The notes beneath the pieces were generated by a model. It made no database searches and was not told the origin of the DNA. It worked only from the letters and a program-made list of their open reading frames with translations. Below are positions 17,206 through 26,097 of a DNA stretch of 64,000 bases, one piece after another (the stretch's first letter is position 1; every line of letters starts with the position of its first letter). The translations under genes were made by a program, and so were the position numbers. Source of the stretch: Caulobacter sp. 602-1 (GTDB taxonomy: Bacteria; Pseudomonadota; Alphaproteobacteria; Caulobacterales; Caulobacteraceae); NCBI RefSeq assembly GCF_003931565.1, contig NZ_RRYI01000007.1, positions 124,001 to 188,000 of the forward strand, given 5' to 3'.

Positions 17206-18228
17206 TCAGCCTCTCCCGACCAGGGAAGCCGCCGCCGCGACGATCGCCTCGCGGGGATCGCGCGGGGTCCAGCCGAGCACGCGCCGCGCCTTGTCGTTCG
17301 AGGTTTTCTTGGCGTAGCCGAGGTCGGCGACGAAGGGGCGCATCTCGGCATTGAATCGCGCGGCGATGCGCACCACGAAGTCGGGGAGCGCGCGCGTCGG
17401 GACCCGCTTGGCCGCATCGCCAAGCGCGGACCTGATGATGGCGCCGATTTCCTTCAGACTGAGCGCTGGGCCGTTGGAGAGCAGGAACCGCTCACCAGCC
17501 GCCGCCGGGTTGGTCATCGCCATGACGTGCGCGCTGGCGACGTCACGGACATCGACCACGGGTATAAAGAGGTTGGGGACGACTGGCATCGCGCCGTCGA
17601 GCATGCGCTGGACGATGTGGTTGGAGCCGGAAACATCCTTGCCCATCACCGGCCCCATGACGGCGACCGGGAGCATCGTGGTCAGTTCCAGGCCGCCGCT
17701 CTCGGCGGCGATGAAATCCCAGGCCGCGCGCTCGGCAAGGGTCTTGCTCTTGGCGTAAGCATCGACACCGGACCCATCGAGGATCGTCCAGTCAGCTTCG
17801 GTGAACACATGGCCGTCATGCGGATGTCCCCAGCCCACGGCGTGGAACGCGGAGGTCAGGACGACCCGCCTTACCCCCGCGTCGCGCGTCGCGCGCAGCA
17901 CGCGCAACGTGCCTTCGCGCGCGGGAACGATCACCGCGTCCTCGTCCGCGACTCTCCCCGGTTTTACCGGCGAGGCGACATGCAGGACGATGTCCATGCC
18001 GGCCATGGCCTGCGCCCAGCCATCGTCGCCCAGCAGATCGGCCGCGACGAAGCTCAGCCTGTCGGCATGAACCATGCCCGCATCCCTGAGGACGCCGCGC
18101 GCCGTCGCTTCCTTGGCCAACGACCGGATGGTGGCGCGGACAACATGGCCTTGCTCCAGAAGGTGGAGGATGCAGTGCCCCGCGATGAAGCCGGAGCCGC
18201 CGGTGACAAGAACGTGCTGCGGATTCAT
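17206..18228 (-). CDS. NAD-dependent epimerase/dehydratase (extended SDR)
   Basis: The 340-residue protein starts MNPQHVLVTGGSGFIAGHC, the Rossmann nucleotide-binding motif of extended SDRs, and has the active-site YAKSK and VRDVASAHVMAM segments found in dihydroflavonol-4-reductase/cinnamoyl-CoA-reductase-like enzymes. The substrate is unknown, probably a carbonyl compound reduced with NADPH. ATG 18228 overlaps the stop codon of the upstream AraC-type gene as ATGA. The longer upstream frame is a read-through of that gene in another frame. Confidence 0.82.
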   Translation of the reverse strand: MNPQHVLVTGGSGFIAGHCILHLLEQGHVVRATIRSLAKEATARGVLRDAGMVHADRLSFVAADLLGDDGWAQAMAGMDIVLHVASPVKPGRVADEDAVIVPAREGTLRVLRATRDAGVRRVVLTSAFHAVGWGHPHDGHVFTEADWTILDGSGVDAYAKSKTLAERAAWDFIAAESGGLELTTMLPVAVMGPVMGKDVSGSNHIVQRMLDGAMPVVPNLFIPVVDVRDVASAHVMAMTNPAAAGERFLLSNGPALSLKEIGAIIRSALGDAAKRVPTRALPDFVVRIAARFNAEMRPFVADLGYAKKTSNDKARRVLGWTPRDPREAIVAAAASLVGRG

Positions 18229-19232
18229 GACGGGTTTCCCTTGCGAAGGCGATGCTCGTCGACCCTTTGGCCACGCCAGAGTGTCGGGGTTGTTCGCTCC
18301 CAGTGACGGAAGGCCCGGGCGAATGAATTGGGCTCGTCGAAGCCGACCAACATGGAAATGGCCACCGCGTCGAGGTCGGTGGCGGCGAGCAAACGACCCG
18401 CCGTGGTCCGCCTCACGCCCGAAAGCTGCTGTTGAAAGTTCGTGCCGAGATCGCGGAGCCGACGCTGAAGCGTGCGGGTGCTGAGATTGAGGCGTCCCGC
18501 CACCGCCGCGACGCTTGGTCGTCGCCCCTCGCTCAGTTGCCGTGCGATGGCGACGCACACCTCTCCCACAAAAGCGGGGAAGCCCTCTCCCTCGCCGATG
18601 CGCTGCTCCAGACCCTCCAGCACATGCGCGAAAGCGCCGCCCCCTGCGGTGAGGAACGGAACGTCGAGCGCGGCGGCATCAAACACCATGGCGTCGCTCG
18701 CGGTCCCGAAGACGATCGGGCAGCCGAAATGGCGACGCAGTAGCGCCTCGTCGATCGAGCGACGTGTCAGTTCGAGCCGTATCGGCGTGATCTTTCCGCC
18801 GGCGCCTCGCCAGGCGAGCCGGCGCAGCGAGGCCATCGTCATATCGACGAGGAGGCGTGGGACCGGTCCGTCCGCCTGGAGCCAGCGATATCGAACGACG
18901 GCTTCGCCGCCCTTGACCTCGACCTCCACAAGTTCGGGACAGGTCAGGCGTTTGTATCGGGAGAGCGCAACGAGCGCGCTGCGAAAGTCGGGCGCGTGCA
19001 AGGCGACGATCGCCGCGACGCCGTAACCGCGCTCGATCCCTTCGTCACCAAAGCGAAGGCCTGCACGGGGGTCTTTGAATTCCTCCTCCGCGGCCGCCCA
19101 GATGCGGAAGAAATCGCTCGTCACCCACGCGTTGGACGTCGCTACGCCCGCACGCGAGCACAGGCGCTCGATCGGCGTGCCGAGCGTCGGCAGCACGCCG
19201 GTCGGCAGCGAAAAGGTGGATGGACCTTGCAT
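18225..19232 (-). CDS. AraC family regulator with N-terminal arabinose-binding-like domain
   Basis: The 335-residue protein has an OruR/GadX-like N-terminal domain (FRIWAAAEEEFKDPRAGLRFG, then FRSALVALSRYKRL) and a C-terminal AraC helix-turn-helix pair (VAAVAGRLNLSTRTLQRRLRDLG and ISMLVGFDEPNSFARAFRHWE). It lies just upstream of, and overlaps by 4 bases, the epimerase gene, so regulator and enzyme are made from one message and the epimerase is the obvious target. ATG 19232 is chosen because upstream residues do not fit; the ribosome site is weak. Confidence 0.82.
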   Translation of the reverse strand: MQGPSTFSLPTGVLPTLGTPIERLCSRAGVATSNAWVTSDFFRIWAAAEEEFKDPRAGLRFGDEGIERGYGVAAIVALHAPDFRSALVALSRYKRLTCPELVEVEVKGGEAVVRYRWLQADGPVPRLLVDMTMASLRRLAWRGAGGKITPIRLELTRRSIDEALLRRHFGCPIVFGTASDAMVFDAAALDVPFLTAGGGAFAHVLEGLEQRIGEGEGFPAFVGEVCVAIARQLSEGRRPSVAAVAGRLNLSTRTLQRRLRDLGTNFQQQLSGVRRTTAGRLLAATDLDAVAISMLVGFDEPNSFARAFRHWERTTPTLWRGQRVDEHRLRKGNPS

Positions 19233-19631
19233 GGAAAGAGCATAAGCGGGCCGGACATTTCGCAACAAATCCGATCGCGCCAATCGATCACATGCCCCGG
19301 CGCCTTCCCATTGTCGCCCCAGCTCACGGCTGCGACGCATGCATTGGCGACCGGAGCTGACGGATCGACAATCAGAAAGCCATCAAGCCCGATTTGCCGG
19401 CTGTGAGATGCTGCGAGCTTGCGTCAAGGCGGCGCCAAGCGTCGCTTGCCTTGCCTCATCGCCTCGGCCGGCCCCTTCGCCGATGATGGGCGAGCGCCTC
19501 ACCGCGAGATCACGTTAGGCGACTTCCGCGTCCTGCTTGTAGCTAGAAGCTGGTCGATGATCGCGGCGTATATAGTTCGGCTGGCTTTGTATGGAGGCAA
19601 CGAGAGTCAAGAGATCACAAGCTACAAGCTC
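19233..19631. other. 399-bp stretch without a gene
   Basis: It lies upstream of the AraC-type gene and downstream of the next LysR gene. Frames here lack family resemblance and a ribosome site. It is somewhat less GC-rich around 19540-19640 and presumably holds the AraC-gene promoter. I see no clear inverted repeat. Confidence 0.4.
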
Positions 19632-20549
19632 CTATCGGAAGGGCGGCGTCATCGCCCCCCTCTCCAATTGCTTCAACAGGTCGATAAACGCCCGGAGCGG
19701 CGACGGCAGGTGGCGGCTACTCGGGTAGTAGAGCGCCAGCCCCGGTGTCGGCGGGCACCAGTCATCAAGAACGGTCACAAGCTCACCCGACTCCAGAAAC
19801 GGCTTGGCGAAGGGCTCAGGGACATAAGCGACGCCGCGCCCAGCTACAGCCGCCTGCACGAGAAGATCATTGTCGTCCAGGGTGAGGGTGCCCGGCGCGT
19901 CGATCGCGACCTCGGCGCCGCGCTTGGCGAACTCCCAGCGATAGCGCTTTCCGCTGGGAAGACGTTGACGGATGCAACGATGCGCCTGCAGGTCGTCAGG
20001 CGCCTTCGGCGTTGCGCGCGCCGCAAGATAGGACGGCGCGGCCACCGTGATGAAGCGCACCTCGCCTCCGAACTTCACCGCGACCATGTCCCTCGGCACG
20101 GCCTCCAGCAGGCGCACGCCGGCGTCGAAGCCTTGTTCCACGATATCGACGAGCCGCCCCTCCGAGACCAGGTCGAGCTCGACGTCGGGATAGAGATCGA
20201 GAAAGCGCGGCACGACGTCTGCCAGCAGGAGGCGGGCGCCGCTCTTGTTCGCATTGATCCGCAATGGCCCGCTGGGGGCGCCGCGTTCTTCAGAGAGTGT
20301 GTCGAGCGCCTGATCGAGATCCTGAAGGACCGGGTCGAGTCGTGCGAGCAAGCGTGCGCCGGCCTGGGTGGGCGACACGCTGCGTGTCGTGCGGTTGAAC
20401 AGCCGCACGCCCAGCTTTGCCTCCAGAGCGATGATCGCGTGGCTGAGCGCGGAACGCGAAACGCCCATGACGTCGGCCGCCCGGCGAAAACTTCGATGGT
20501 TGGCCACCGCCACGAAAGCGGCCAGGTCGTTCAGGCTCGGACGTGTCAT
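19632..20549 (-). CDS. LysR family transcriptional regulator
   Basis: The 305-residue protein has an N-terminal winged HTH (LNDLAAFVAVANHRSFRRAA, VSRSALSHAIIALEAKLG) and a substrate-binding domain (SGPLRINANKSGARLL, FDAGVRLLEAVPRDMVAV). ATG 20549 gives MTRPSLNDLAAF, the usual LysR start; ten more in-frame residues upstream are not needed. It is divergent from an SDR gene with a strong ribosome site, 94 bp between the starts, so the SDR is the probable target. Confidence 0.87.
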   Translation of the reverse strand: MTRPSLNDLAAFVAVANHRSFRRAADVMGVSRSALSHAIIALEAKLGVRLFNRTTRSVSPTQAGARLLARLDPVLQDLDQALDTLSEERGAPSGPLRINANKSGARLLLADVVPRFLDLYPDVELDLVSEGRLVDIVEQGFDAGVRLLEAVPRDMVAVKFGGEVRFITVAAPSYLAARATPKAPDDLQAHRCIRQRLPSGKRYRWEFAKRGAEVAIDAPGTLTLDDNDLLVQAAVAGRGVAYVPEPFAKPFLESGELVTVLDDWCPPTPGLALYYPSSRHLPSPLRAFIDLLKQLERGAMTPPFR

Positions 20550-20643
20550 TCGTGACCGATCTTCACCAGGCCATCCCATTTTGGCGATCTTATATCACCT
20601 ATGTCCGCGATCTACATCCAAGGCGTACGCACAAGGAGGTCAC
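20550..20643. promoter_or_regulatory. divergent LysR / SDR control region
   Basis: The 94 bp between the LysR start and the SDR start are AT-richer than the flanks (ATTTTGGCGATCTTATAT around 20576-20593) and include T-N11-A spacings typical of LysR boxes. AAGGAGGT just before the SDR ATG is a strong ribosome site. Confidence 0.4.
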
Positions 20644-21477
20644 ATGCCGAAGACATGGTTCATCACCGGCGCCACTTCGGGCCTCGGCTTGGAGATGGCG
20701 CGACAACTGCTTCCCGAAGGTCATGCGGTGATCGCCACAGCGCGCCGCCCCGACGCTCTGGCGCAGCTCAGGCAGAACCACCCCGCCCGCCTAGAAGTTG
20801 TCCAGCTCGACCTTTTGGAACCCGGCGGCATCGCGTCCGCCATCGAGAGTGCTTTTGACCGACACAAGCGGATAGACGTGATCGTCAGCAATGCCGGCTA
20901 CGGCCTGTTCGGGGCGGCAGAAGAACTCTCCACGACTCAGATCGACCGGCAGATCGCCGCCAACCTTGCCGGATCAATCCACCTGATCCGTGCGGCCCTT
21001 CCCTTTCTACGAAAACAAGGCGGCGGCCGGATCGTCCAGGTGTCGTCGGAAGGCGGGCAGATCGCCTATCCGGGCTTCAGCCTCTACCACGCGACCAAAT
21101 GGGGCATCGAGGGCTTCGTCGAATCCGTCGCCCAGGAAGTGGCGCCGTTCGGCATCGACTTCATCATCGCCGAGCCGGGGCCGACCGGCACGAATTTCGG
21201 AACCAACCTCGACCGCGCAGAGCCCTTGGCGGCCTATGAGGAAACGCCTGCAGGCGCCGTTCGCCACGCCATCCGTGACGGAAGCTTCGAGATCAAGGGC
21301 GATGCGGCGCGGACCGTCGCCGCAATGATCTCGGCCGCCCAGAGCGACGCGCCGCCACTCCGGTTGGCGCTGGGCAGCACGGCCTATTCCTCTATCTCGC
21401 GGGCGCTTGCCGCCCGTCTGACGGCCCTAGAGGCGCAGCAGGCGGTCGCGAAATCCGCCGACCGGCAGGATTTTTAA
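20644..21477 (+). CDS. SDR family oxidoreductase
   Basis: A classical short-chain dehydrogenase of 277 residues. The cofactor motif TGATSGLG is at about 8-15, NAG at SNAGYGLFG, and the catalytic residues are Ser in VQVSSEGG and Tyr-Lys in YHATK. PGPTGTNFG follows. Arg residues after the second strand (TARRPDA) suggest NADP preference. Start ATG 20644 is fixed by AAGGAGGT 4 bases upstream; the longer frame to 20368 is the antisense of the LysR gene. A lipocalin-like exported protein gene follows 44 bp after its stop. Confidence 0.88.
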   Translation: MPKTWFITGATSGLGLEMARQLLPEGHAVIATARRPDALAQLRQNHPARLEVVQLDLLEPGGIASAIESAFDRHKRIDVIVSNAGYGLFGAAEELSTTQIDRQIAANLAGSIHLIRAALPFLRKQGGGRIVQVSSEGGQIAYPGFSLYHATKWGIEGFVESVAQEVAPFGIDFIIAEPGPTGTNFGTNLDRAEPLAAYEETPAGAVRHAIRDGSFEIKGDAARTVAAMISAAQSDAPPLRLALGSTAYSSISRALAARLTALEAQQAVAKSADRQDF

Positions 21478-21521
21478 GCCGCAGCGGCGGCGTGGACCTC
21501 ATGAAAAGGCGCGGAAACAAC

Positions 21522-22016
21522 ATGCCCATTCGACTGGCCCTATCGGCTTTCGCCTTCAGCATCGCGTCTTCTGCCTTCGCGCAGACCGCGGCGGAAAATC
21601 AGCTCGTAGGCGCCTGGCGGATGCTGTCGGCGACGATCGATCCCGGCGGAAAGAATATCGCCGCCTACGGAGAAAACCCCAACGGTCTGCTCGTCTTCAC
21701 CCCTGACATGCACTTCGTGGAAGTTCTGACCGACGCCGACGTCCCGCGATTTGCTTCCAGCGCTCGCGGTGAAGGAACGGATGATGAAAATCGCGTGGCC
21801 ATGTCACGCAGCATCGGATTCTTCGGCGCCTATACCGTCGACGAAAAAGGAGCGTTCAGCGGAAACCGTGTCGAGGGCGCGACCTTCCCGAACTGGGTTG
21901 GCAGCGTCCGAACGCGTGATGATCTGAGCTTGGTCGTCGCCGGCGACCGCATGACAGAGACATTTCGCCGGCCGGAGGGCACTAACATCCGGATCGAGTG
22001 GCGGCGGGTAAAATGA
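21522..22016 (+). CDS. exported lipocalin-like domain protein
   Basis: With start ATG 21522 the 164-residue protein begins MPIRLALSAFAFSIASSAFAQ, a complete signal peptide. The mature part matches the lipocalin-like (Lipocalin_5) family: NQLVGAWRMLSATID, PNGLLVFTPDMHFVEVL, SIGFFGAYTVDEKGAF and a C-terminal TETFRRPEGTNIRIEWRRVK strand. Members are small beta-barrels in the periplasm, with no proven ligand. Earlier in-frame ATGs at 21492 and 21501 are also possible. It follows the SDR gene closely and may be cotranscribed with it. Confidence 0.75.
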   Translation: MPIRLALSAFAFSIASSAFAQTAAENQLVGAWRMLSATIDPGGKNIAAYGENPNGLLVFTPDMHFVEVLTDADVPRFASSARGEGTDDENRVAMSRSIGFFGAYTVDEKGAFSGNRVEGATFPNWVGSVRTRDDLSLVVAGDRMTETFRRPEGTNIRIEWRRVK

Positions 22017-22049
22017 GGGAAGTGCGCGAGCGCGAACGGCAAGCGCGCC

Positions 22050-22837
22050 TCACTCTTCTCGGTGCCGTTCGCCCGCCGACTTGTAGAGCTGCCGCGCCAT
22101 GAAGGTTCGGGGAAGCAGGCGCCCCAGCAGGGTTGCGACCTTGTTCGCATTGCCGGCCACGACCGACGCCTTGCCGTCGAACAAGGCGCCCAGTCCAATC
22201 CGCGCGACGGTTGAAGGTGGAAGCGCCGTCCGCTTTATCGCCGCATTGGGTCGAAACCCTGAAGCTTCATCAAAGCCGGTTTCCATATAGCCGGGCGAAA
22301 GAACCGTCGCGCCGACCCGCGGCGCAAGTTCGACATGGAGCGCCTCGCCCAGCGACAGAACATAGGCTTTTGACGCGCCGTAGGCCGCCATCAACGGGGC
22401 GGGCATATGGGCGGCGAGGCTCGCCACTAGCAAAATGCGCCCGCCTCCATGCGCCTTCATCCGTTGCGCGTAGGCCTGGGTAAGCGCGGTCAGGGCTAGG
22501 ATGTTCAGCTGCAGCATGGCCCCCAGCCATTCCGACCCATGCTCGTCGAAACGCTCGTTGAGGCCAAACCCGGCATTGTTGACCAGGATCGACGGCCGAA
22601 CCTTGTGGGCGTCCAGCGCGGCGATCAATTCCGCTACGCCCTCTGGCTTCGAAAGATCACCGGGCTGAACGATGACCTGGACGTCATGAGCGTCGCGAAT
22701 GCGGCGGCGACATCTTCCAGGGCGGGACGGTTTCGGGCCGTGAGCACGAGAGGATAGCCCCGCCGCGCCAGGTCTTCCGCCAAAGCCTCGCCCAAACCGC
22801 CGGAGGCTCCCGTCACGAGCGCGCAACCTGAATTCAT
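22050..22837 (-). pseudogene. SDR oxidoreductase broken by a single frameshift
   Basis: Two frames together make one normal SDR. The first, from ATG 22837, reads MNSGCALVTGASGGLGEAL ... ALEDVAAA; the second continues RDAHDVQVIVQPGDLSKPEG, ILVNNAGFGL, ASLAAHMPAP, YGASK and ends in AGERHREE. The switch occurs near 22699-22702, where one base is missing relative to an uninterrupted frame (GCCGCCGC|ATTCGC on the minus strand). Either the gene is inactive or the assembly has a one-base error. No other lesion is visible over 260 codons, so the break is recent or artificial. Confidence 0.75.
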
Positions 22838-22955
22838 ATGCCGGCCCTTTGATGGCCGCGCGCGCTCGTGAAGGCTACACCGCAGATTTTCGCTCGGGCC
22901 GGGCCAACGGCTTGGCTCCCGGGCCGAAGCTCAAGAAGCGCTCGCCGCGGGCATC

Positions 22956-23870
22956 TCACCCGAAGGTCACGTTCGCGAGGCGCAGGGACGTCTCCCAGAG
23001 ACGGGCGGCGACGGCGGCGTCCAGCGCCTGTTCGGGAGGCTTCTCCTCGGTCGGATAGCCGCGCGTTCCGCTCAGCCGGTCAGGCCCATAATAGGCGCCG
23101 TCCCGCGCCGCAGGGTCGGTCGCCGCGTACAATGTGGGCAACGCGCCTTGCCAGGTCGGCTGGAACAGGAAGGGCAGGAAGCGTCGGAATAAGCCGGACG
23201 GACTTGATCGGCCCGCGCCATTCAGGATCAGATCGGTTCGTGTGATGCCCGGATGCGCCCCGATGCTCGCGACGCCCCACCCGGCGGCCTTGCTACGTCG
23301 GCTGAGCTCCAAGGCGAACAGGATGCACGCCAGCTTCGACTGGCTATAGACCGGCATAGGCTTGTAGGCGCGCTCAGCCTGCAGATCGGCAAAGTCGATC
23401 GCGCCACCTCGCGCCGCGATGCTGCCGAGCGTGACGACGCGCGGGCTCTGTCCGCTCTTCAGCAGCGGCAGCAGATGAGCCGTGAGCGCGAAATGGCCAA
23501 GATAGTTCGTGCCGAACTGCAACTCGAAGCCGTCGCGGGTTTGTCGACGTTGCGGCGGGGTCATCACCCCGGCATTGTTGATCAGAAGGTCGAGCCGATC
23601 CTGCTCGCCCGAGAGCTTTTCGGCGAAGGCGGCGATCGAGGCGAGATCCGCAAGATCCAGTTGCCCAAACCGCACCTTCGCTCCTGGAACGGTCTCCTTG
23701 ATGCCCGCGACGGCCTCGGCGCCTTTCTGGGCATTGCGCCCGGCGATCACGACGCTGGCGCCGGCGCGGGCCAAGGCCAACGCGTCCTCATAGCCCAGTC
23801 CGCCCGTACCTGTGACGACGACCAAGCGGCCCTCTTGCGGCGGGATTTTCTTCGTCGTCCACTTTGTCAT
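22956..23870 (-). CDS. SDR family oxidoreductase (retinol-dehydrogenase-like)
   Basis: The 304-residue protein has the plan of the long classical SDRs related to retinol/protochlorophyllide reductases: LINNAGVMTPPQRRQTRDGFELQFGTNYLGHF, SIAARGGAIDF, YSQSK, and HPGITRTDL. The dinucleotide motif reads TGTGGLG, one residue shorter than the usual TGxxxGxG, which may reflect a small deletion that impairs cofactor binding. The start is fixed by MTKWTTKKIPPQEGR, which resembles relatives. It is transcribed toward the broken SDR gene; both may come from the same transfer event. Confidence 0.8.
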   Translation of the reverse strand: MTKWTTKKIPPQEGRLVVVTGTGGLGYEDALALARAGASVVIAGRNAQKGAEAVAGIKETVPGAKVRFGQLDLADLASIAAFAEKLSGEQDRLDLLINNAGVMTPPQRRQTRDGFELQFGTNYLGHFALTAHLLPLLKSGQSPRVVTLGSIAARGGAIDFADLQAERAYKPMPVYSQSKLACILFALELSRRSKAAGWGVASIGAHPGITRTDLILNGAGRSSPSGLFRRFLPFLFQPTWQGALPTLYAATDPAARDGAYYGPDRLSGTRGYPTEEKPPEQALDAAVAARLWETSLRLANVTFG

Positions 23871-24168
23871 GGCAGTCAGGGCCTCCTCGGGGTTGGCTGA
23901 CGTCGAGCCTGTCGCGGCGCGACGAGCCCGCGTCTCATCTCTTGGCCGAGATGCCTTCGGCGCAGCGGTTTCGCCATGCCGGAACCCTCAAAAAACCTGC
24001 CCAATCCTGCACCGAGACAACAAGCTCGGTCGCGGGCACAGCCGCCATGACCGAGCTCCGCGCTTGGAGTTTCTTCTTGAGCGCCTCCAGCACGGGGGCC
24101 GGTACGCCGGTGGGCCGGGCCTGTGCGGATCGTCGTCGCTGATGGCGCGAGATCGCCATCCCGCCTGG

Positions 24169-25059
24169 CTAGGATGTCACGGGAAGGACTTCGCTCAGCC
24201 AGTCGATGAAAACCCTGACGCGGGAGGACAAGTGTCGGCTCTGCGGATAGAGCACCGACACCGGCATCGCCGGCGGCGGGAAGCCTTCCAGGACCGGTAT
24301 CAACTGTCCCGCCGCAATCTGATGCTCAACGCGGTAGCGCGGGACCTGGATCAATCCCAGCCCGGCGACGCCCGCCGCCGTGTAGATCTCCGCGCCGCGG
24401 ACGACCAGATCGTAGGGCAGCGTCATCTCCCGCACCCTGCCCCCTTCCATGAACTCGAGCGGGTAAGGCTGTCCGGTCGCCGAGGCGGCATAGCCGGCCA
24501 TCCGGTGGTTCCCAAGATCGTCCGGGGTCATCGGGACGCCATGGCGTTCGAGGTAGGCCGGACTCGCCAGGGTCAGCTGCTCGAAGGTGGTGATGCGGCG
24601 GCCGATCAGCGACGAGTCGGTCAACTCACCGGCGCGTACGACGCAGTCGACGCCTTCGGTGATGAGATCGACCATCCGGTCGCCCTCGCTGAGGCTGAGC
24701 GAGATCCCGGGATAGCGCGACACGAACTCGGGCAAGGCCGGCAGGATGAAGAACCGCGCGATCGTCCCCTGCATGTCCACCCGCAGAGGTCCCCGGGGTT
24801 CGGCATTGCGAAATACACTTTCCACTTCGTCCAGATCGGCCAGGAGCTGAACGCAGCGCTCGTGGTAGAGGGCGCCATCGAGCGTTGGCCTTACCGTCCG
24901 GGTGGTCCGTTCGAGCAGCCGGACGCCGAGATCCGCCTCCAGGCGCTGGATGGCATGGGTCGCGCTGGGACGCGGAATCTGCAGATCACGCGCCGCATGA
25001 GCAAAACTCCCGCGCTCAACGATCCTGGCGAAAAGCCGCATGACGTCGATGCGATCCAT
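24169..25059 (-). CDS. LysR family transcriptional regulator
   Basis: The 296-residue protein starts MDRIDVMRLFARIVERGSFA, with the HTH at about 1-60 and the CrgA-like substrate domain (RGPLRVDMQGTIARFF, GVDCVVRAGEL, GLGLIQVPRYRVEHQI). It is divergent from a DoxX gene; the 120 bp between hold two inverted repeats. Regulation of the DoxX/tautomerase pair is a reasonable inference. Confidence 0.87.
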   Translation of the reverse strand: MDRIDVMRLFARIVERGSFAHAARDLQIPRPSATHAIQRLEADLGVRLLERTTRTVRPTLDGALYHERCVQLLADLDEVESVFRNAEPRGPLRVDMQGTIARFFILPALPEFVSRYPGISLSLSEGDRMVDLITEGVDCVVRAGELTDSSLIGRRITTFEQLTLASPAYLERHGVPMTPDDLGNHRMAGYAASATGQPYPLEFMEGGRVREMTLPYDLVVRGAEIYTAAGVAGLGLIQVPRYRVEHQIAAGQLIPVLEGFPPPAMPVSVLYPQSRHLSSRVRVFIDWLSEVLPVTS

Positions 25060-25087
25060 GCCTCAACGCTAAGCCGATTGTTATGCC

Positions 25088-25134
25088 CTGTAAAACAGTG
25101 ATGTCGAAATGGGGGATCTAGTGCCGAATTTCGA
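25088..25134. promoter_or_regulatory. inverted repeats between LysR and DoxX genes
   Basis: CTGTAAAACAG (25088-25098) is a perfect 4-3-4 palindrome, and TCGAAAT (25104-25110) pairs with ATTTCGA (25128-25134) across 17 bp. Both lie in the divergent promoter region and are candidates for the LysR binding site. Confidence 0.45.
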
Positions 25135-25179
25135 AACACCTAAACTTCATCCCCGGATCAGCGATCGAAGGAAGCCTGA

Positions 25180-25641
25180 GTGTCGAACCAACTTCTCATC
25201 CCGTCGCTTGCGCCGTTCTACGCGGCCGCCAAGCCGGCGACCTATGCGGTGCTGCGCGCGGCCTTCGGCCTGACGGTCGTCACTCACGGCGTGCCGAAAC
25301 TGTTCGGCGTCGCGCACGGCTCAATGGCGGACCCGTTAGGCGGCTCGATCAAGCTGATCGCCAACGTCCTCCACCTGCCCTTCGCCCCGCAACTAGCCAT
25401 GTTCGTCGCGCTGCTCGAGACCTTCGGCGGGCTCGCCGTGGCGATCGGCCTGGCGACCCGGCTCATCGCGCCGATGCTGGGGGTCCAGATGCTCCTCATC
25501 AGCATCGCGCTTGGCCCGACCTACCCGTGGATCGACCGTGGCGTCGAGTATCCGCTGATGCTCGGCTTCATCGCCCTGATGATCTCCGTTCACGGCGGCG
25601 GTCCCTATTCGATCGACCGTCGCATCGGCCGCGAACTTTGA
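25180..25641 (+). CDS. DoxX family membrane protein
   Basis: A 153-residue inner-membrane protein with four hydrophobic segments: ATYAVLRAAFGLTVVTHGVPKLFG, the MFVALLETFGGLAVAIGLAT segment, MLGVQMLLISIALG and MLGFIALMISVHGGGPYSIDR. The LETFGGLxxxIGLxTR pattern is typical of DoxX/DoxD proteins, which are linked to quinone redox or thiol stress but are of unproven activity. The start is GTG 25180 behind GAAGGAAG. It is 66 bp upstream of a tautomerase gene, and probably forms one unit with it. Confidence 0.85.
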   Translation: MSNQLLIPSLAPFYAAAKPATYAVLRAAFGLTVVTHGVPKLFGVAHGSMADPLGGSIKLIANVLHLPFAPQLAMFVALLETFGGLAVAIGLATRLIAPMLGVQMLLISIALGPTYPWIDRGVEYPLMLGFIALMISVHGGGPYSIDRRIGREL

Positions 25642-25707
25642 GGGCAAGGCGGCCGGGAACTCCCTGTTCAATTCAACCGATCAGTCGACCAAACAGGAGC
25701 GAACACC

Positions 25708-25920
25708 ATGCCCTTCGTCAATTTCAAGGTGCCCGAAGCCGCGCTCAGCCGCGCGCAGAAGGAAGAGATCGTTCATCGGACCACGGCGATGCTCGTCGAA
25801 TATTTCTCCGAGGCTGCCCGTGCGCACACCATGGTCCTGATCGAGGAGGTCAAGGATGGCGGCTACGCCCGCGCCGACGAAGTGTTCGTGATTCCGGACG
25901 CGTATCGCGCGGGAGGCTGA
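25708..25920 (+). CDS. 4-oxalocrotonate tautomerase family protein
   Basis: A 70-residue single-domain tautomerase. Pro follows the initiator Met (MPFVNFKVPEAALS), so after Met removal it becomes the catalytic N-terminal Pro1. The remainder shows the usual beta-alpha-beta (QKEEIVHRTTAMLVEYF, then HTMVLIEEVKDGGYA). Family members isomerise dienols such as 2-hydroxymuconate, or other enol/keto pairs. An Arg at the 4-OT active-site position is not obvious. It lies downstream of DoxX. Confidence 0.8.
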   Translation: MPFVNFKVPEAALSRAQKEEIVHRTTAMLVEYFSEAARAHTMVLIEEVKDGGYARADEVFVIPDAYRAGG

Positions 25921-26097
25921 GCTCCGCAGCGGCGCCACAAACGAAAACGACGATAAACCTGGGCGGGCGACCGCCCGCAATCGCACCGGGAATCGCCCAG
26001 GCGTCGCGCAACCGAGCAAGCGATCGGGACCGTGCTCCGCGCGCCGAGGGGCCGCCCGAACCTTATTGTCGGAGCGATCCCCTCGACCTGATAGCGG

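Noticed and set aside
23935..24159. 74-residue minus-strand frame between the SDR and LysR genes
   Set aside because: The sequence (VPAPVLEALKKKLQ, VVSVQDWAGFLRVPAW) looks somewhat protein-like and could be a gene remnant, but there is no ribosome site and I recognise no family.
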